A stretch of 57,199 nucleotides of DNA from assembly GCA_934271265.1 (NCBI GenBank), contig CAKQRE010000004.1, forward strand, positions 1 to 57,199, in the 5' to 3' direction. This document shows positions 16,590-25,254 of this stretch, in pieces. Each line of letters opens with the position of its first letter. Positions within the stretch are counted from its first letter, which is position 1. A program made the translations under genes and the position numbers. The notes under the pieces were generated by a model. The model was given only the letters and a program-made list of their open reading frames with translations, ran no database searches and was not told the DNA's origin. Origin of the DNA: an uncultured Clostridia bacterium (GTDB lineage: Bacteria > Bacillota > Clostridia > Christensenellales > Borkfalkiaceae).

Positions 16590-17354
16590 ATGGAAGAAGT
16601 TGTCTGCAACGAAAAGGAAAGCCAGCTGACCATCGGCGCGCTGCTGGATGCGGCGAAGAGGAGGATCGGTCTGATCCTTGCGATCACGCTGTTTCTTACG
16701 GTCGTCGGCGGGATCGTAGGGAAGTTCTTCGTTAAAACGAAGTATACCTCCTCGGGCGAGGCGATCGTAATGATGACCGTCAGCGACGACGACGCGAACA
16801 AAATATCCTCCACGACGGCATATCAGAATTCCGTCTACCTTGCGGAAACGGTCAATACCTCGTTTTTAAAAAGCGATCTCATTCTGAAAAAAGCGTCGGA
16901 AACCTTAAAAAAGGATCACGATATCGATATCAAACCCGAAAAACTGAAATCGGGGTTGACTTCCTCGGTAGACAGTAACCGCGGCATTGCGATCTCCGTC
17001 AAATTTTCATCCACTTACGAGGCGGCGGACGTGATCCTCGGGACCATTCTCGATACGCTCGTCGAAGAGCTGAATAGGAAAAGAGAGGACGGTTCCTACG
17101 AATGGAAACTGTTCGGAAACTCCGTCAGGATCACGTCGAGCCCTTCCAGGGTGACGAACGATTCCTCGACGAAAGTGATAAAATTTCTTGTGATCTTCTT
17201 TGTGATCGGTCTTGTCGTTTCGGCGATCGTGATCGTGATCGGCGTTCTTCTGGACGATACGTATAAAACAAAAGAACAGTTCGAAAAGGATACCGGGATC
17301 GACGTTCTCGCTACCCTTGAAAACATTGCGCTTGCAAAGGAGAAAACGGAATGA
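16590..17354 (+). CDS. Wzz/YveK-type polysaccharide co-polymerase (BY-kinase activator)
   Basis: A 254-residue membrane protein with the chain-length-determinant plan: a cytoplasmic N-terminus, a first helix at about residues 24-48, an extracellular helical domain with a Wzz-like beginning (KTKYTSSGEAIVMM), and a second helix near residues 192-220 followed by a short cytoplasmic tail. In Firmicutes such proteins pair with a separate tyrosine kinase and set exopolysaccharide length. ATG 16590 is preferred over GTG 16584 because GGGAG is optimally spaced from it. Its stop overlaps the kinase start. Confidence 0.85.
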   Translation: MEEVVCNEKESQLTIGALLDAAKRRIGLILAITLFLTVVGGIVGKFFVKTKYTSSGEAIVMMTVSDDDANKISSTTAYQNSVYLAETVNTSFLKSDLILKKASETLKKDHDIDIKPEKLKSGLTSSVDSNRGIAISVKFSSTYEAADVILGTILDTLVEELNRKREDGSYEWKLFGNSVRITSSPSRVTNDSSTKVIKFLVIFFVIGLVVSAIVIVIGVLLDDTYKTKEQFEKDTGIDVLATLENIALAKEKTE

Positions 17355-18115
17355 GCGGCGAACGCGGAATGATAGGTCATTTTAAAAGAAAAAAGATCGC
17401 GAGAGAAGAGGGCATCGTCGTCACGCGCGGCGGGGATACTCCGATCGACGAGTCCTATAATCGCCTGAAGGACAATATCATATATTACAGCGACGGCGGC
17501 AAACACAAAGTGATCCAGATCGAATCGGCAATTATGGGCGAAGGAAAAACCACGCTCGTTTCCAACCTTGCGGTTTCCCTTGCTCTCAACAATAAAAAGG
17601 TCGCGATCGTAGACGTCGATTTCCGCCGTGCGAGATTACACAGAGCGTTCAAAATCGAATGCGAAAACGGGATCAGCGATTATCTTTCCGGCGAGAAAAC
17701 GTTGGATCAGGTGATCAAACACACCGAATACGGGGTAGACGTGGTTACCCGCGGCGGAAGCGTTCCCAATTCCTCTCTCGTTTTAACGTCCGATAAATTC
17801 AGGAGCATGATAGAGAGTCTTGCGGAGAATTACGATTTCATTCTTCTCGATTGCCCTCCGGTACTTCTGATCTCCGATTATATCAATATCGCGCGGTATT
17901 CCGACGGGATCCTGTTCGTTTCGTCTTTCGGGTATACGAAAAAGTCCGCGATCCGCGAGGCTGTCGCTCTTCTCCGCAAAACGGGAAAGGAGATCATCGG
18001 CGCCGCGATGACGTTTGCCAATTCGTCTACCGGGAAATACGGTTATTCCCGTTACGGGTATCGCGGATACGGCTATGGCTATTCTCATTACGGGCACAGA
18101 GGGGAAGAGAAATAA
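17351..18115 (+). CDS. CpsD/YwqD-type bacterial tyrosine kinase
   Basis: A 254-residue cytoplasmic BY-kinase. Walker A is SAIMGEGKTT (residues 59-68), Walker A' VAIVDVDFRRARLH (84-97) and Walker B FILLDCPP (163-170). The tail from residue 230 has eight tyrosines among glycines and arginines (YGYSRYGYRGYGYGYSHYG), the expected autophosphorylation cluster. It works with the Wzz-like protein encoded immediately upstream (4-nt overlap) and is reset by the PHP phosphatase encoded downstream. The unusually regular Gly-Tyr tail is notable. Confidence 0.93.
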   Translation: MSGERGMIGHFKRKKIAREEGIVVTRGGDTPIDESYNRLKDNIIYYSDGGKHKVIQIESAIMGEGKTTLVSNLAVSLALNNKKVAIVDVDFRRARLHRAFKIECENGISDYLSGEKTLDQVIKHTEYGVDVVTRGGSVPNSSLVLTSDKFRSMIESLAENYDFILLDCPPVLLISDYINIARYSDGILFVSSFGYTKKSAIREAVALLRKTGKEIIGAAMTFANSSTGKYGYSRYGYRGYGYGYSHYGHRGEEK

Positions 18116-18154
18116 GGGCTTCGGCGTTTTTCGTCGTTTGCGAGGTGAAGAGTT

Positions 18155-18850
18155 ATGACAGACGTACATTCTCACGTTCTTCCGTTTGTAGACGACGGAA
18201 GCCCCGACACGGAAACGTCGCTCGCGCTTGTCCGCGCGGAGGTCGATTCGGGCGTAACGGATATCATCTGTACGCCGCACGACCGCAAAGGGGTGTTTAC
18301 GGCGTCGAACGAAAAAATCGCCGGAATATTCGAAGAGTTTTGCGCGGCGGTAAAAAATGCGGGGATCCCCGTCAATCTTTACCCGGGCAGAGAGATCACT
18401 TATTCTTCTTCTTTTTCCAAAACGCTGAAGGCGGGCGGTCATATGACGCTTGCCGGAAGCAGATTCCTTCTTCTCGAACTTCCCTATAAAGGGGAGATCG
18501 ACGTCGAAGAGGTATGTTACGATATCACGCTCAAAGGATACGTCCCCGTGCTTGCGCACGCGGAACGTTTTCCCGTTCTGAGAAATATAACGCTGATCGA
18601 AACGCTGAAAAGAAGCGGCGTCCGGATCCAGGTGAACGCTTCGTCTCTGGTCAGGATCGGCAGATGGAAAGAATATGCTTTTGCGTGGAAGCTCGCGAAG
18701 CGGAAACTGATCGATTACGTCGGGAGCGACGTGCATAAAAACCGTCCGAACGACATGGCGTGCGCCTATAAAAAGGTTTCGGCGCACGATAAAGAGTATG
18801 CGGATCGCATATTCGGCGGAAACGCAGAGGAATTGATCGGCGATAAATAA
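18155..18850 (+). CDS. CpsB/YwqE-type protein-tyrosine phosphatase (PHP family)
   Basis: A 231-residue manganese-dependent phosphatase of the PHP fold. Metal ligands are visible in DVHSHVLPFVDDGS (His5, His7), CTPH, PGREITY, LAHAER and GSDVHKNRP near the C-terminus. It removes phosphate from the tyrosine-rich tail of the partner kinase. GAGGTGAAG precedes the ATG. The Wzz-kinase-phosphatase order matches capsule and exopolysaccharide loci of Firmicutes, yet no glycosyltransferase, flippase or polymerase follows here. Confidence 0.93.
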   Translation: MTDVHSHVLPFVDDGSPDTETSLALVRAEVDSGVTDIICTPHDRKGVFTASNEKIAGIFEEFCAAVKNAGIPVNLYPGREITYSSSFSKTLKAGGHMTLAGSRFLLLELPYKGEIDVEEVCYDITLKGYVPVLAHAERFPVLRNITLIETLKRSGVRIQVNASSLVRIGRWKEYAFAWKLAKRKLIDYVGSDVHKNRPNDMACAYKKVSAHDKEYADRIFGGNAEELIGDK

Positions 18851-19045
18851 ACGGGGCGAAAACCCCTTCGGATCCGATAAATGCCGTAAAACGATCGGTA
18901 TATCGCGGATCCGTAGTAACCGAGGCATAATACAAACGGAAAAAATAACCGGTACCCGAGGGAAAACCCGACGGTCGTTTTGTAGATGCCGCGGTTTTTT
19001 TTATCATCGGGGAGATATCGCCCGGCTGAAAGGAGATCGATTTTT

Positions 19046-20704
19046 ATGGAGAAAAAAAAGAAAAACATAGTACAACTTCGTAAACTCGGAACGGCGAAAA
19101 ACACGGTGATCCTTCTGTCTTGTTTTACCGTGATCTATCTCGTGATCCGGATCTATTTCGGGCTTCTCGCGTTTAATTTCATGAGTTCCGGGTTCCGCCG
19201 CGCGATCGGTTTTCTCCTTTTCGTATGGAGTGTTCCCCTCCTTCTGAAACTGTGGACGGGCAGGAAGAAAAAAGAGAAACCGAAGCCGAAAACGTTATGG
19301 TATATTCCGTTTTACGTATTTATCGTCTATGTTGCGATCACGTTCGCTCTCGAACTTTTTTCCTCCCCCCTCTTTTTCTCGACGAATTACCGCCGTCTTA
19401 TATCGGTGAACGACGGCTATCGTTTCGAAGACAGCGTGGAAAACTACACGACCATGCAGATCCCCGTGGTGGACAGGGCGCTTGCCGAAAAACTCGGGGA
19501 TAAAAAGCTCGGCAACGACAACTACGGTTCGCAGTATCACGTAGGGGAATACGTGATGATCGATTACAACAATAATCTCTACTGGATCGCCCCCATCGAA
19601 TTCAACGGCTTTTTCCCGTGGGCGAACAGAAAAATTTCTCCTGGCTACGTTCTCGTCAACGCGAACGACGCGTCGGACGTGGACATCCGATTCCGCGAAC
19701 TTCATTACGTGGAATCGGCATATCTGTGGAGAGATCTGAACCGCACGAATTATCTTGCTTTTCCGAATTTCGTGAGAGAGGGCGACCCTCATCTCGAGCT
19801 CGACGAGGGGGGTAATCCGAAATTTGTCGAGACCGTTTACGTGAACCGTTTCGCTCTGGTGAACGGGCTTGACGCCGTCGGCGTGATCGTGACCGACCCC
19901 GTGACGGGCGATGCGGAATATTTCGATACGGCGGACGCGCCTTCGTGGATCGATCATATCCAGTCGGAAAACGTCGTTCTGGATCAGCTCAATTATTGGG
20001 GCAGATACGTGAACGGATTCATGAATTCTCTGTTTGCGAAGAAAGACGTGCTGGAAGTCTCCTCGGGGATCAATTACGTGTTTTCCAACGGGCAGATGTA
20101 TCTGCAGATCGGTATGACGAGTTCCGGTTCGGACGAATCGATCGTCGGCGTGATGATGGTGGATATGCGCACGAAAGAAGCCAGGTTCAGCCGCGTGGGC
20201 GGCGCGACGGAATACGCCGCGAGCCAGTCGGCAAAAGGGGCGGAGCAGGATATGCGTTTCACCACGTCCGACCCGATCATGATCAATGTGGACGGGATTC
20301 CGACCTATTTCATGACTTTGAAAGACAACGAGGGACTCGTGAAACGATATGCCTACGTAAACGTGGAAGACTATACCGTCGTTCGTACGGCGCAGACGAA
20401 AACAGCCGCTCTCGAACTCTATAAAAACGCGATCTTCGGCGATAAGAACGACGGCGAGGAGTTTATCGTGAAAGAGATCCGGAAGATCGGCGAATACGCC
20501 TATATCCGCTTTGTGCGCAAAGAGGGAAGCGAGGCTTCCGCCAATATCTTCCGCGTGGCGATCGACGTGAACTTCGAGATCGCGTTCCTTGAAGCGGGCG
20601 ACCGCGTGAAAATCAAATATACGTTCGAAAACGAGCATTATATCATAAACAGACTGATCGTGGTGAGTAAGGCGAACACGGTCGCAGAGGGAGAAACCGA
20701 ATGA
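19046..20704 (+). CDS. Large membrane-anchored extracytoplasmic protein, unknown family
   Basis: A 552-residue protein. Three hydrophobic helices occupy the first about 105 residues (near 19-42, 48-66 and 82-103), with a basic linker of K, P and E between the second and third. The remaining about 450 residues are polar, beta-rich and presumably outside the cell. I do not recognise the family. The ATG at 19046 has a strong AAGGAGA site 9 nt upstream; a longer frame from 18986 does not. It overlaps the following ABC exporter gene by 4 nt, so it is likely a partner of that exporter or of the polysaccharide system upstream. Confidence 0.75.
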   Translation: MEKKKKNIVQLRKLGTAKNTVILLSCFTVIYLVIRIYFGLLAFNFMSSGFRRAIGFLLFVWSVPLLLKLWTGRKKKEKPKPKTLWYIPFYVFIVYVAITFALELFSSPLFFSTNYRRLISVNDGYRFEDSVENYTTMQIPVVDRALAEKLGDKKLGNDNYGSQYHVGEYVMIDYNNNLYWIAPIEFNGFFPWANRKISPGYVLVNANDASDVDIRFRELHYVESAYLWRDLNRTNYLAFPNFVREGDPHLELDEGGNPKFVETVYVNRFALVNGLDAVGVIVTDPVTGDAEYFDTADAPSWIDHIQSENVVLDQLNYWGRYVNGFMNSLFAKKDVLEVSSGINYVFSNGQMYLQIGMTSSGSDESIVGVMMVDMRTKEARFSRVGGATEYAASQSAKGAEQDMRFTTSDPIMINVDGIPTYFMTLKDNEGLVKRYAYVNVEDYTVVRTAQTKTAALELYKNAIFGDKNDGEEFIVKEIRKIGEYAYIRFVRKEGSEASANIFRVAIDVNFEIAFLEAGDRVKIKYTFENEHYIINRLIVVSKANTVAEGETE

Positions 20705-22494
20705 ATACGGTTGTCTGGGGGTATAAGAATTACTATAAAAGAAGAATGAAGGTTGCCGTTATCAATCAGCTGATGGGCGAGATCGCCATATTCATCGGGT
20801 TGGTAACGCCCCTATTGTCTCAGCTTATTTTCGACGGCGTTGTGAACTATCGCGAGGGCGACGAGATCGTATGCAATCCGATGTTCCGCTGGCTGCTTAA
20901 CGGAAGTTTCGGAGAACTCGGTTCTCTGAAACTTCTTGTTTCCATAGCCTCCGTATTCATCGTGCTGATATTGATCCGTTGCGGGCTGATCGTCGGCAGA
21001 AACAACTGGTTCCGCAGAAACGGCGTGAAAGCGGAAAACGAAATGCGCGCCGCTTCCTATAAAAAACTTCTCCGCATGAGCGAAAAATCGCTTGAAAAGT
21101 ATAATACGGGCGATCTTCTCACTACGATGGAAAGCGATATCATCTGCTTTAAAGAGCTTTATGCCTGGGGCGCGCTCGCGTTGATCGACCTGTTTTTCAT
21201 GCTTGTCGTCGCGTGCGTGTTCCTCGTGTATTACCAGGTATCTCTCATCCTGATCCCCCTTCTTATCGCACCCGTCCTCCTGTTCGTATTAAGACGGTAT
21301 ATGAAAGCGAGCAAAACCGTCTCTTCGGATATCCGCGACCGCAATGCGGAAATGAACCTTTTCGTGCAGGAAAACGTGAACGGGATCCGGCTTGTGAAAT
21401 CGTATGCCAACGAAGACTTTGCGAGAAAAGGGTTTACGGAAAAGAACGACCGTTGCCGCGACGCCTTTTTCAGCCAGGTGAACGTTCAGTCGAAATACAA
21501 TATCGTGTTCAATACTCTCCGTCAGACGGCTTACGTTCTCACGATCGCCGTCGGCGGATATTTTGCCATCCGCGGGGATATCCGTATCGGCGTGCTCGTC
21601 GCGTGTACTTCCTACGTGATGAACATTATGAGTTACATTACCACTCTGAACTCTTATCTGTATACGGTGGAACAGTATAAAGTCAGCGGGGATCGTTTCC
21701 GCAGGTTCATGGAAGAAGAGGAGATCCCCGAAACGAAAAATCATGCGACTTTCCGCAATTTCGATCTTTCCGTCCGCCACGTTTTTCTGGAAGAAGACGG
21801 AAAAGAAGTTCTGCACGACGTCAATCTCGAAATTCCTTACGGTATGAAACTCGGTATCATGGGGGAAACGGGAAGCGGGAAATCCGCCCTTCTGAAAACC
21901 CTTTCCGATATCATTCCCGATTACAGGGGAGAGATCTTTCTGGGGTGTAAAAATATCAGGGAATACGATATCGAAGACCTGAGAAGTCAGTTTTCCTACG
22001 TTTTTCAGGACGTTTTTCTCTTTTCGGACACGATCGACGCCAACATTGCCTTTTCCCGTCCGAACGCCGCTTTTTCGGAGATCGTCGCGGCGGCGAAGTT
22101 CGCGCAGGCGCATAAGTTTATCCGCACGATGACCGAAGGGTACGAAACGATCGTCGGCGAAAAAGGGGTCGGGCTTTCCGGCGGGCAGAAGCAGAGGATA
22201 TCCGTGGCGCGCGCCCTCATCAAAAACTCGCCCATTCTGATCCTCGACGACGCGACAAGCGCTCTCGACCGCACGACGGAACACGATCTGCTTATGACGA
22301 TCAAGGAGAAATATCCCCACAAAACGCTGATCATCTCGGCGCATAAAGTTTCTTCCGTGAAAGACTGCGACCTGATCGTGTATCTCGAAAACGGCAGGAT
22401 CGTCGAAAAGGGCACGTATGACGAACTGATCGCGAAAAACGGCATTTTCGCCGACGTGGTAAGGTTGCAATCGAGTGAGAGCGAGGAGGCGTGA
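20701..22494 (+). CDS. ABC exporter half, degenerate catalytic site
   Basis: A 597-residue fused permease-ATPase of the type IV exporter class: six membrane helices in residues 1-330, then a nucleotide-binding domain. Walker A is GETGSGKS, the signature LSGGQ starts at residue 492, Walker B reads ILILDDAT with Asp at 517 where the catalytic Glu belongs, and the switch His is kept (SAHK). Such Glu-to-Asp sites mark the non-canonical half of heterodimeric exporters. The companion half follows 3 nt later. The substrate is unknown; lipid-linked, peptide or drug substrates are all possible. Confidence 0.93.
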   Translation: MNTVVWGYKNYYKRRMKVAVINQLMGEIAIFIGLVTPLLSQLIFDGVVNYREGDEIVCNPMFRWLLNGSFGELGSLKLLVSIASVFIVLILIRCGLIVGRNNWFRRNGVKAENEMRAASYKKLLRMSEKSLEKYNTGDLLTTMESDIICFKELYAWGALALIDLFFMLVVACVFLVYYQVSLILIPLLIAPVLLFVLRRYMKASKTVSSDIRDRNAEMNLFVQENVNGIRLVKSYANEDFARKGFTEKNDRCRDAFFSQVNVQSKYNIVFNTLRQTAYVLTIAVGGYFAIRGDIRIGVLVACTSYVMNIMSYITTLNSYLYTVEQYKVSGDRFRRFMEEEEIPETKNHATFRNFDLSVRHVFLEEDGKEVLHDVNLEIPYGMKLGIMGETGSGKSALLKTLSDIIPDYRGEIFLGCKNIREYDIEDLRSQFSYVFQDVFLFSDTIDANIAFSRPNAAFSEIVAAAKFAQAHKFIRTMTEGYETIVGEKGVGLSGGQKQRISVARALIKNSPILILDDATSALDRTTEHDLLMTIKEKYPHKTLIISAHKVSSVKDCDLIVYLENGRIVEKGTYDELIAKNGIFADVVRLQSSESEEA

Positions 22495-22497
22495 ACG

Positions 22498-24267
22498 GTG
22501 AGAAATACTTACTATAAAGACGAGCAGATCACCAAGAAGATCGATCTTTCGTCGATCGCCTCGATCATGAAATACGTGTTCCGTTTCAAATGGTCGTTCA
22601 TCGGCGTGATGGTTCTCCTGCTTTTGTCGTCCGTGCTCGCTCTCCTTCCTCCGTTCTTCGTGGAAAGGCTGACCGATCACGTGGTCGTCAATCAGGATTA
22701 TAAGGAATTTACGCGCATTATCATCGCGCTCGTAACGATCGGTATTCTTGACGTGCTCATCAATTTTATCAATATGTTCGTGATGGGGAAAACGGGACAG
22801 AAGATCATTTATCTGATCCGCAAAGACGTGTTCGACAATCTGATGCGTCTTCCCTTCGATTTTTTCGATAATCGCCCCGCGGGTAAGATCGTCATCCGCG
22901 TGACGAATTACGTGGATAACGTGGCGAACTTTTTTTCCACGAGTTTCATCAATCTGATCGTTTCTTTTCTGAGGATCGCCGTCGTGCTCGGATTCATGGT
23001 GTATCTGAGCGGTTGGCTGACTCTCGTGATCGTTGCTACGATGATCCCTTTGCTGATCCTGGTGAACGTCGTCCGCAAAAAATCGAAAAAATACCAGGAG
23101 ATCACAAAGGTGAAAGCATCCAACCGCTGTGCGTTTCTGGTAGAATCGATCATGGGCGTAAAGGAGATCAAGTGCTTTAATCGCAGAGAGTTTAACGAAA
23201 ATATTTACGAAAAGGTACAGAAAGAAAACGCGGACGCCTATTTCGATTACGTGTTCTGTTCGGAATGGAACACGCTGATTTTCGAAGGGATCTGGAATCT
23301 CGGAAGTATGTTCCTTTACGGCGTGGCTTATTTCCTTTTAAAAAGCGATAATCCCGCCTATATGATCGCCCCCGGCGTTCTCATTCAGTTTTTAAGCTAT
23401 ATGGGGCTTGTATACGAACCGTTTTCCACGCTGTCCAACATCATTCAGCAGATGGCGGAAGTTTCGGCAAATCTCGAACTGATTCTCGAGATCAAGGATA
23501 TGGAGCCTTCCATCAAAAACCCGGAGCATCCGAAATACCTTACCGATCCGAAGGGAGAGGTGGAGTTTAAAAACGTTACGTTCTGTTACGAACCGGGCGT
23601 CAGTATTCTGGAACATTTCGATCTGAAAGTCAGCGCGGGCGAAACGATCGCCCTCGTCGGAGCGACGGGTTCCGGAAAAACGACGATCATCAATATGCTG
23701 ACCCGTTTTTACGACGTTACCGAAGGCTCGGTCACGATCGACGGAACGGACGTGCGCGATCTCGATCTCGGAAACCTGAGGCGCACGGTAGGCGTCGTCA
23801 TGCAGGATCCTTTCATGTTCAAAGGCAGCGTGATCGACAATATCCGCTACGGCAGACCGGACGCTACGGACGAGGAGTGTATCGCCGCCGCGAAGGCGAT
23901 CGGGGCGGACGCATTTATCGGGAAACTTTCTAAAGGCTACGAAACGGAGTTCGGCGAAGGCGGGAAGGGGCTTTCCGGCGGAGAAAAGCAGCTGATATCC
24001 TTTGCCCGCATTATTCTGAAAGATCCGAAGATCCTTGTTTTCGACGAGGCTACAAGCTCGGTGGACAGCGAAACGGAAGCGATGATCCAGCGTTCGCTCG
24101 AAAAGATCATCGAGGGCAGAACGGCTTTTTTCGTCGCGCACAGGCTCTCCACCATCAAAAAGTCGAACCGCATTCTGTATATCGGAAACAAAGGGATCCT
24201 CGAAGAGGGAAGTTTTGCGGAGCTTATGGCAAAAAAAGGGTATTTTTATTCTCTCGAAAACGCCTGA
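22498..24267 (+). CDS. ABC exporter half, canonical catalytic site
   Basis: A 589-residue partner of the preceding gene with the same plan: six helices followed by an ATPase with Walker A GATGSGKTT (residue 388 on), signature LSGGEKQ, Walker B ILVFDEAT (Glu517) and AHRLST for the switch His. It supplies the catalytic Glu that its partner lacks. The start is GTG with GAGGAGG upstream. Together the two would form a heterodimeric exporter in the membrane. Confidence 0.94.
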   Translation: MRNTYYKDEQITKKIDLSSIASIMKYVFRFKWSFIGVMVLLLLSSVLALLPPFFVERLTDHVVVNQDYKEFTRIIIALVTIGILDVLINFINMFVMGKTGQKIIYLIRKDVFDNLMRLPFDFFDNRPAGKIVIRVTNYVDNVANFFSTSFINLIVSFLRIAVVLGFMVYLSGWLTLVIVATMIPLLILVNVVRKKSKKYQEITKVKASNRCAFLVESIMGVKEIKCFNRREFNENIYEKVQKENADAYFDYVFCSEWNTLIFEGIWNLGSMFLYGVAYFLLKSDNPAYMIAPGVLIQFLSYMGLVYEPFSTLSNIIQQMAEVSANLELILEIKDMEPSIKNPEHPKYLTDPKGEVEFKNVTFCYEPGVSILEHFDLKVSAGETIALVGATGSGKTTIINMLTRFYDVTEGSVTIDGTDVRDLDLGNLRRTVGVVMQDPFMFKGSVIDNIRYGRPDATDEECIAAAKAIGADAFIGKLSKGYETEFGEGGKGLSGGEKQLISFARIILKDPKILVFDEATSSVDSETEAMIQRSLEKIIEGRTAFFVAHRLSTIKKSNRILYIGNKGILEEGSFAELMAKKGYFYSLENA

Positions 24268-24331
24268 GACGGTTGACCTTTTTCCGAAACGGCGGGAGAA
24301 CCGTTACGGGGAAAAGGAAAACGGAACGTTC

Positions 24332-25138
24332 TCAGCCGAAAACGTCCTTCGTTTCGGGAACGGGGGCAAACAGCGCGACGGCGCACGCGTAAACCACCAG
24401 CGCGCATCCGCTTGCGATATACCATACGGGATAAAATACGAAATTCGACAGAAGGAGAAGAAGCACGCCGTACAAGGCATACTTCTTCCCCTTTTTTCTT
24501 TCAAAGGAATTTCGGAAAAAGGCGCGGAAGGGCTTTTTTTCGGGAAGGCGGGGAAGGTCGGTCTCCGGCAGACAGCCGTATTCTCTGACGGCGGGCAGAA
24601 CGGTTGACAGAGGGATCGCCCGGATCCTGCCGCCGAAACCGGAAGCAAAGGACAACGCTTTTTCCGAAAACTCGTTTCCGATCAGAAGAAGGTTTTTCCC
24701 CTGCGGCGTCTTTTTGTAGCACTCGATCACGTCGTTTACGGTAAGGGGATCGTAAACGATCTTCCAGGCAACGAAGTTTTCGCCGAGAACGATACAGTCG
24801 TTTTGCACCATCGGTCTTTTACCGATTTTGGTAAAGTAATCGGTGAAAACGGTCAGAAGGGTTTTATCGTCCGCAAGGAGCATCGCCTGCGTTGCGCCGC
24901 GCATGTTTTTTTCGTCCGCCGCCTTCAGATCCAGAAAGGAAACTTTTCTTTTCACGCGGAGAGTATAAAGCGACAGAACGATCGCGGCGCAGAAAAAAGC
25001 GATCAGGTAAGAGGGAAACGTTTTCCCGAAATAATAGACCGCTACGGTCGACGAGGCGAAAAAGACGATCGCGCCGAGAAAGGCGCCGTCCGTAACGCAG
25101 GGCAGAAGATATTTTTTCATACCCGTAATTTTTGCCAT
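24332..25138 (-). CDS. Membrane protein of unknown function (268 aa)
   Basis: Two hydrophobic helices near the N-terminus (about residues 10-32 and 38-58), a soluble middle domain of about 150 residues, a basic stretch (RAFFRNSFERKKGKK) and two more helices before the C-terminus. The middle domain alternates strands and helices and may be a nuclease- or Rossmann-like cytoplasmic domain, but no catalytic motif is clear. ATG 25138 is chosen because GAGG precedes it; an ATG four codons upstream is possible. It is convergent with the ABC exporter operon and divergent from nadD-yqeK. Confidence 0.7.
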   Translation of the reverse strand: MAKITGMKKYLLPCVTDGAFLGAIVFFASSTVAVYYFGKTFPSYLIAFFCAAIVLSLYTLRVKRKVSFLDLKAADEKNMRGATQAMLLADDKTLLTVFTDYFTKIGKRPMVQNDCIVLGENFVAWKIVYDPLTVNDVIECYKKTPQGKNLLLIGNEFSEKALSFASGFGGRIRAIPLSTVLPAVREYGCLPETDLPRLPEKKPFRAFFRNSFERKKGKKYALYGVLLLLLSNFVFYPVWYIASGCALVVYACAVALFAPVPETKDVFG

Positions 25139-25219
25139 TTTTATCCTCATTTATTCCGTCCGAAGGTTACGCTGTCTTTATATTCTTTTGCGGGAAAAGC
25201 GGCAGCGGCGGCAAAAAAC

Positions 25220-25248
25220 TTGATATTCGGGAAAAGATGTGTTAAAAT
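25220..25248 (+). promoter_or_regulatory. Promoter of nadD-yqeK, giving a leaderless message
   Basis: TTGATA (25220-25225), a 17-nt spacer and TAAAAT (25243-25248). Six nt separate the -10 box from the ATG at 25255, so the transcript should start at the start codon. Confidence 0.75.
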
Positions 25249-25254
25249 AGAAAT

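Noticed and set aside
18851..19045. Riboswitch or terminator between the phosphatase and the large membrane protein gene
   Set aside because: A CGGGG/CCCCTTCGG hairpin just after the phosphatase stop lacks a T run, and no known aptamer core is recognisable.
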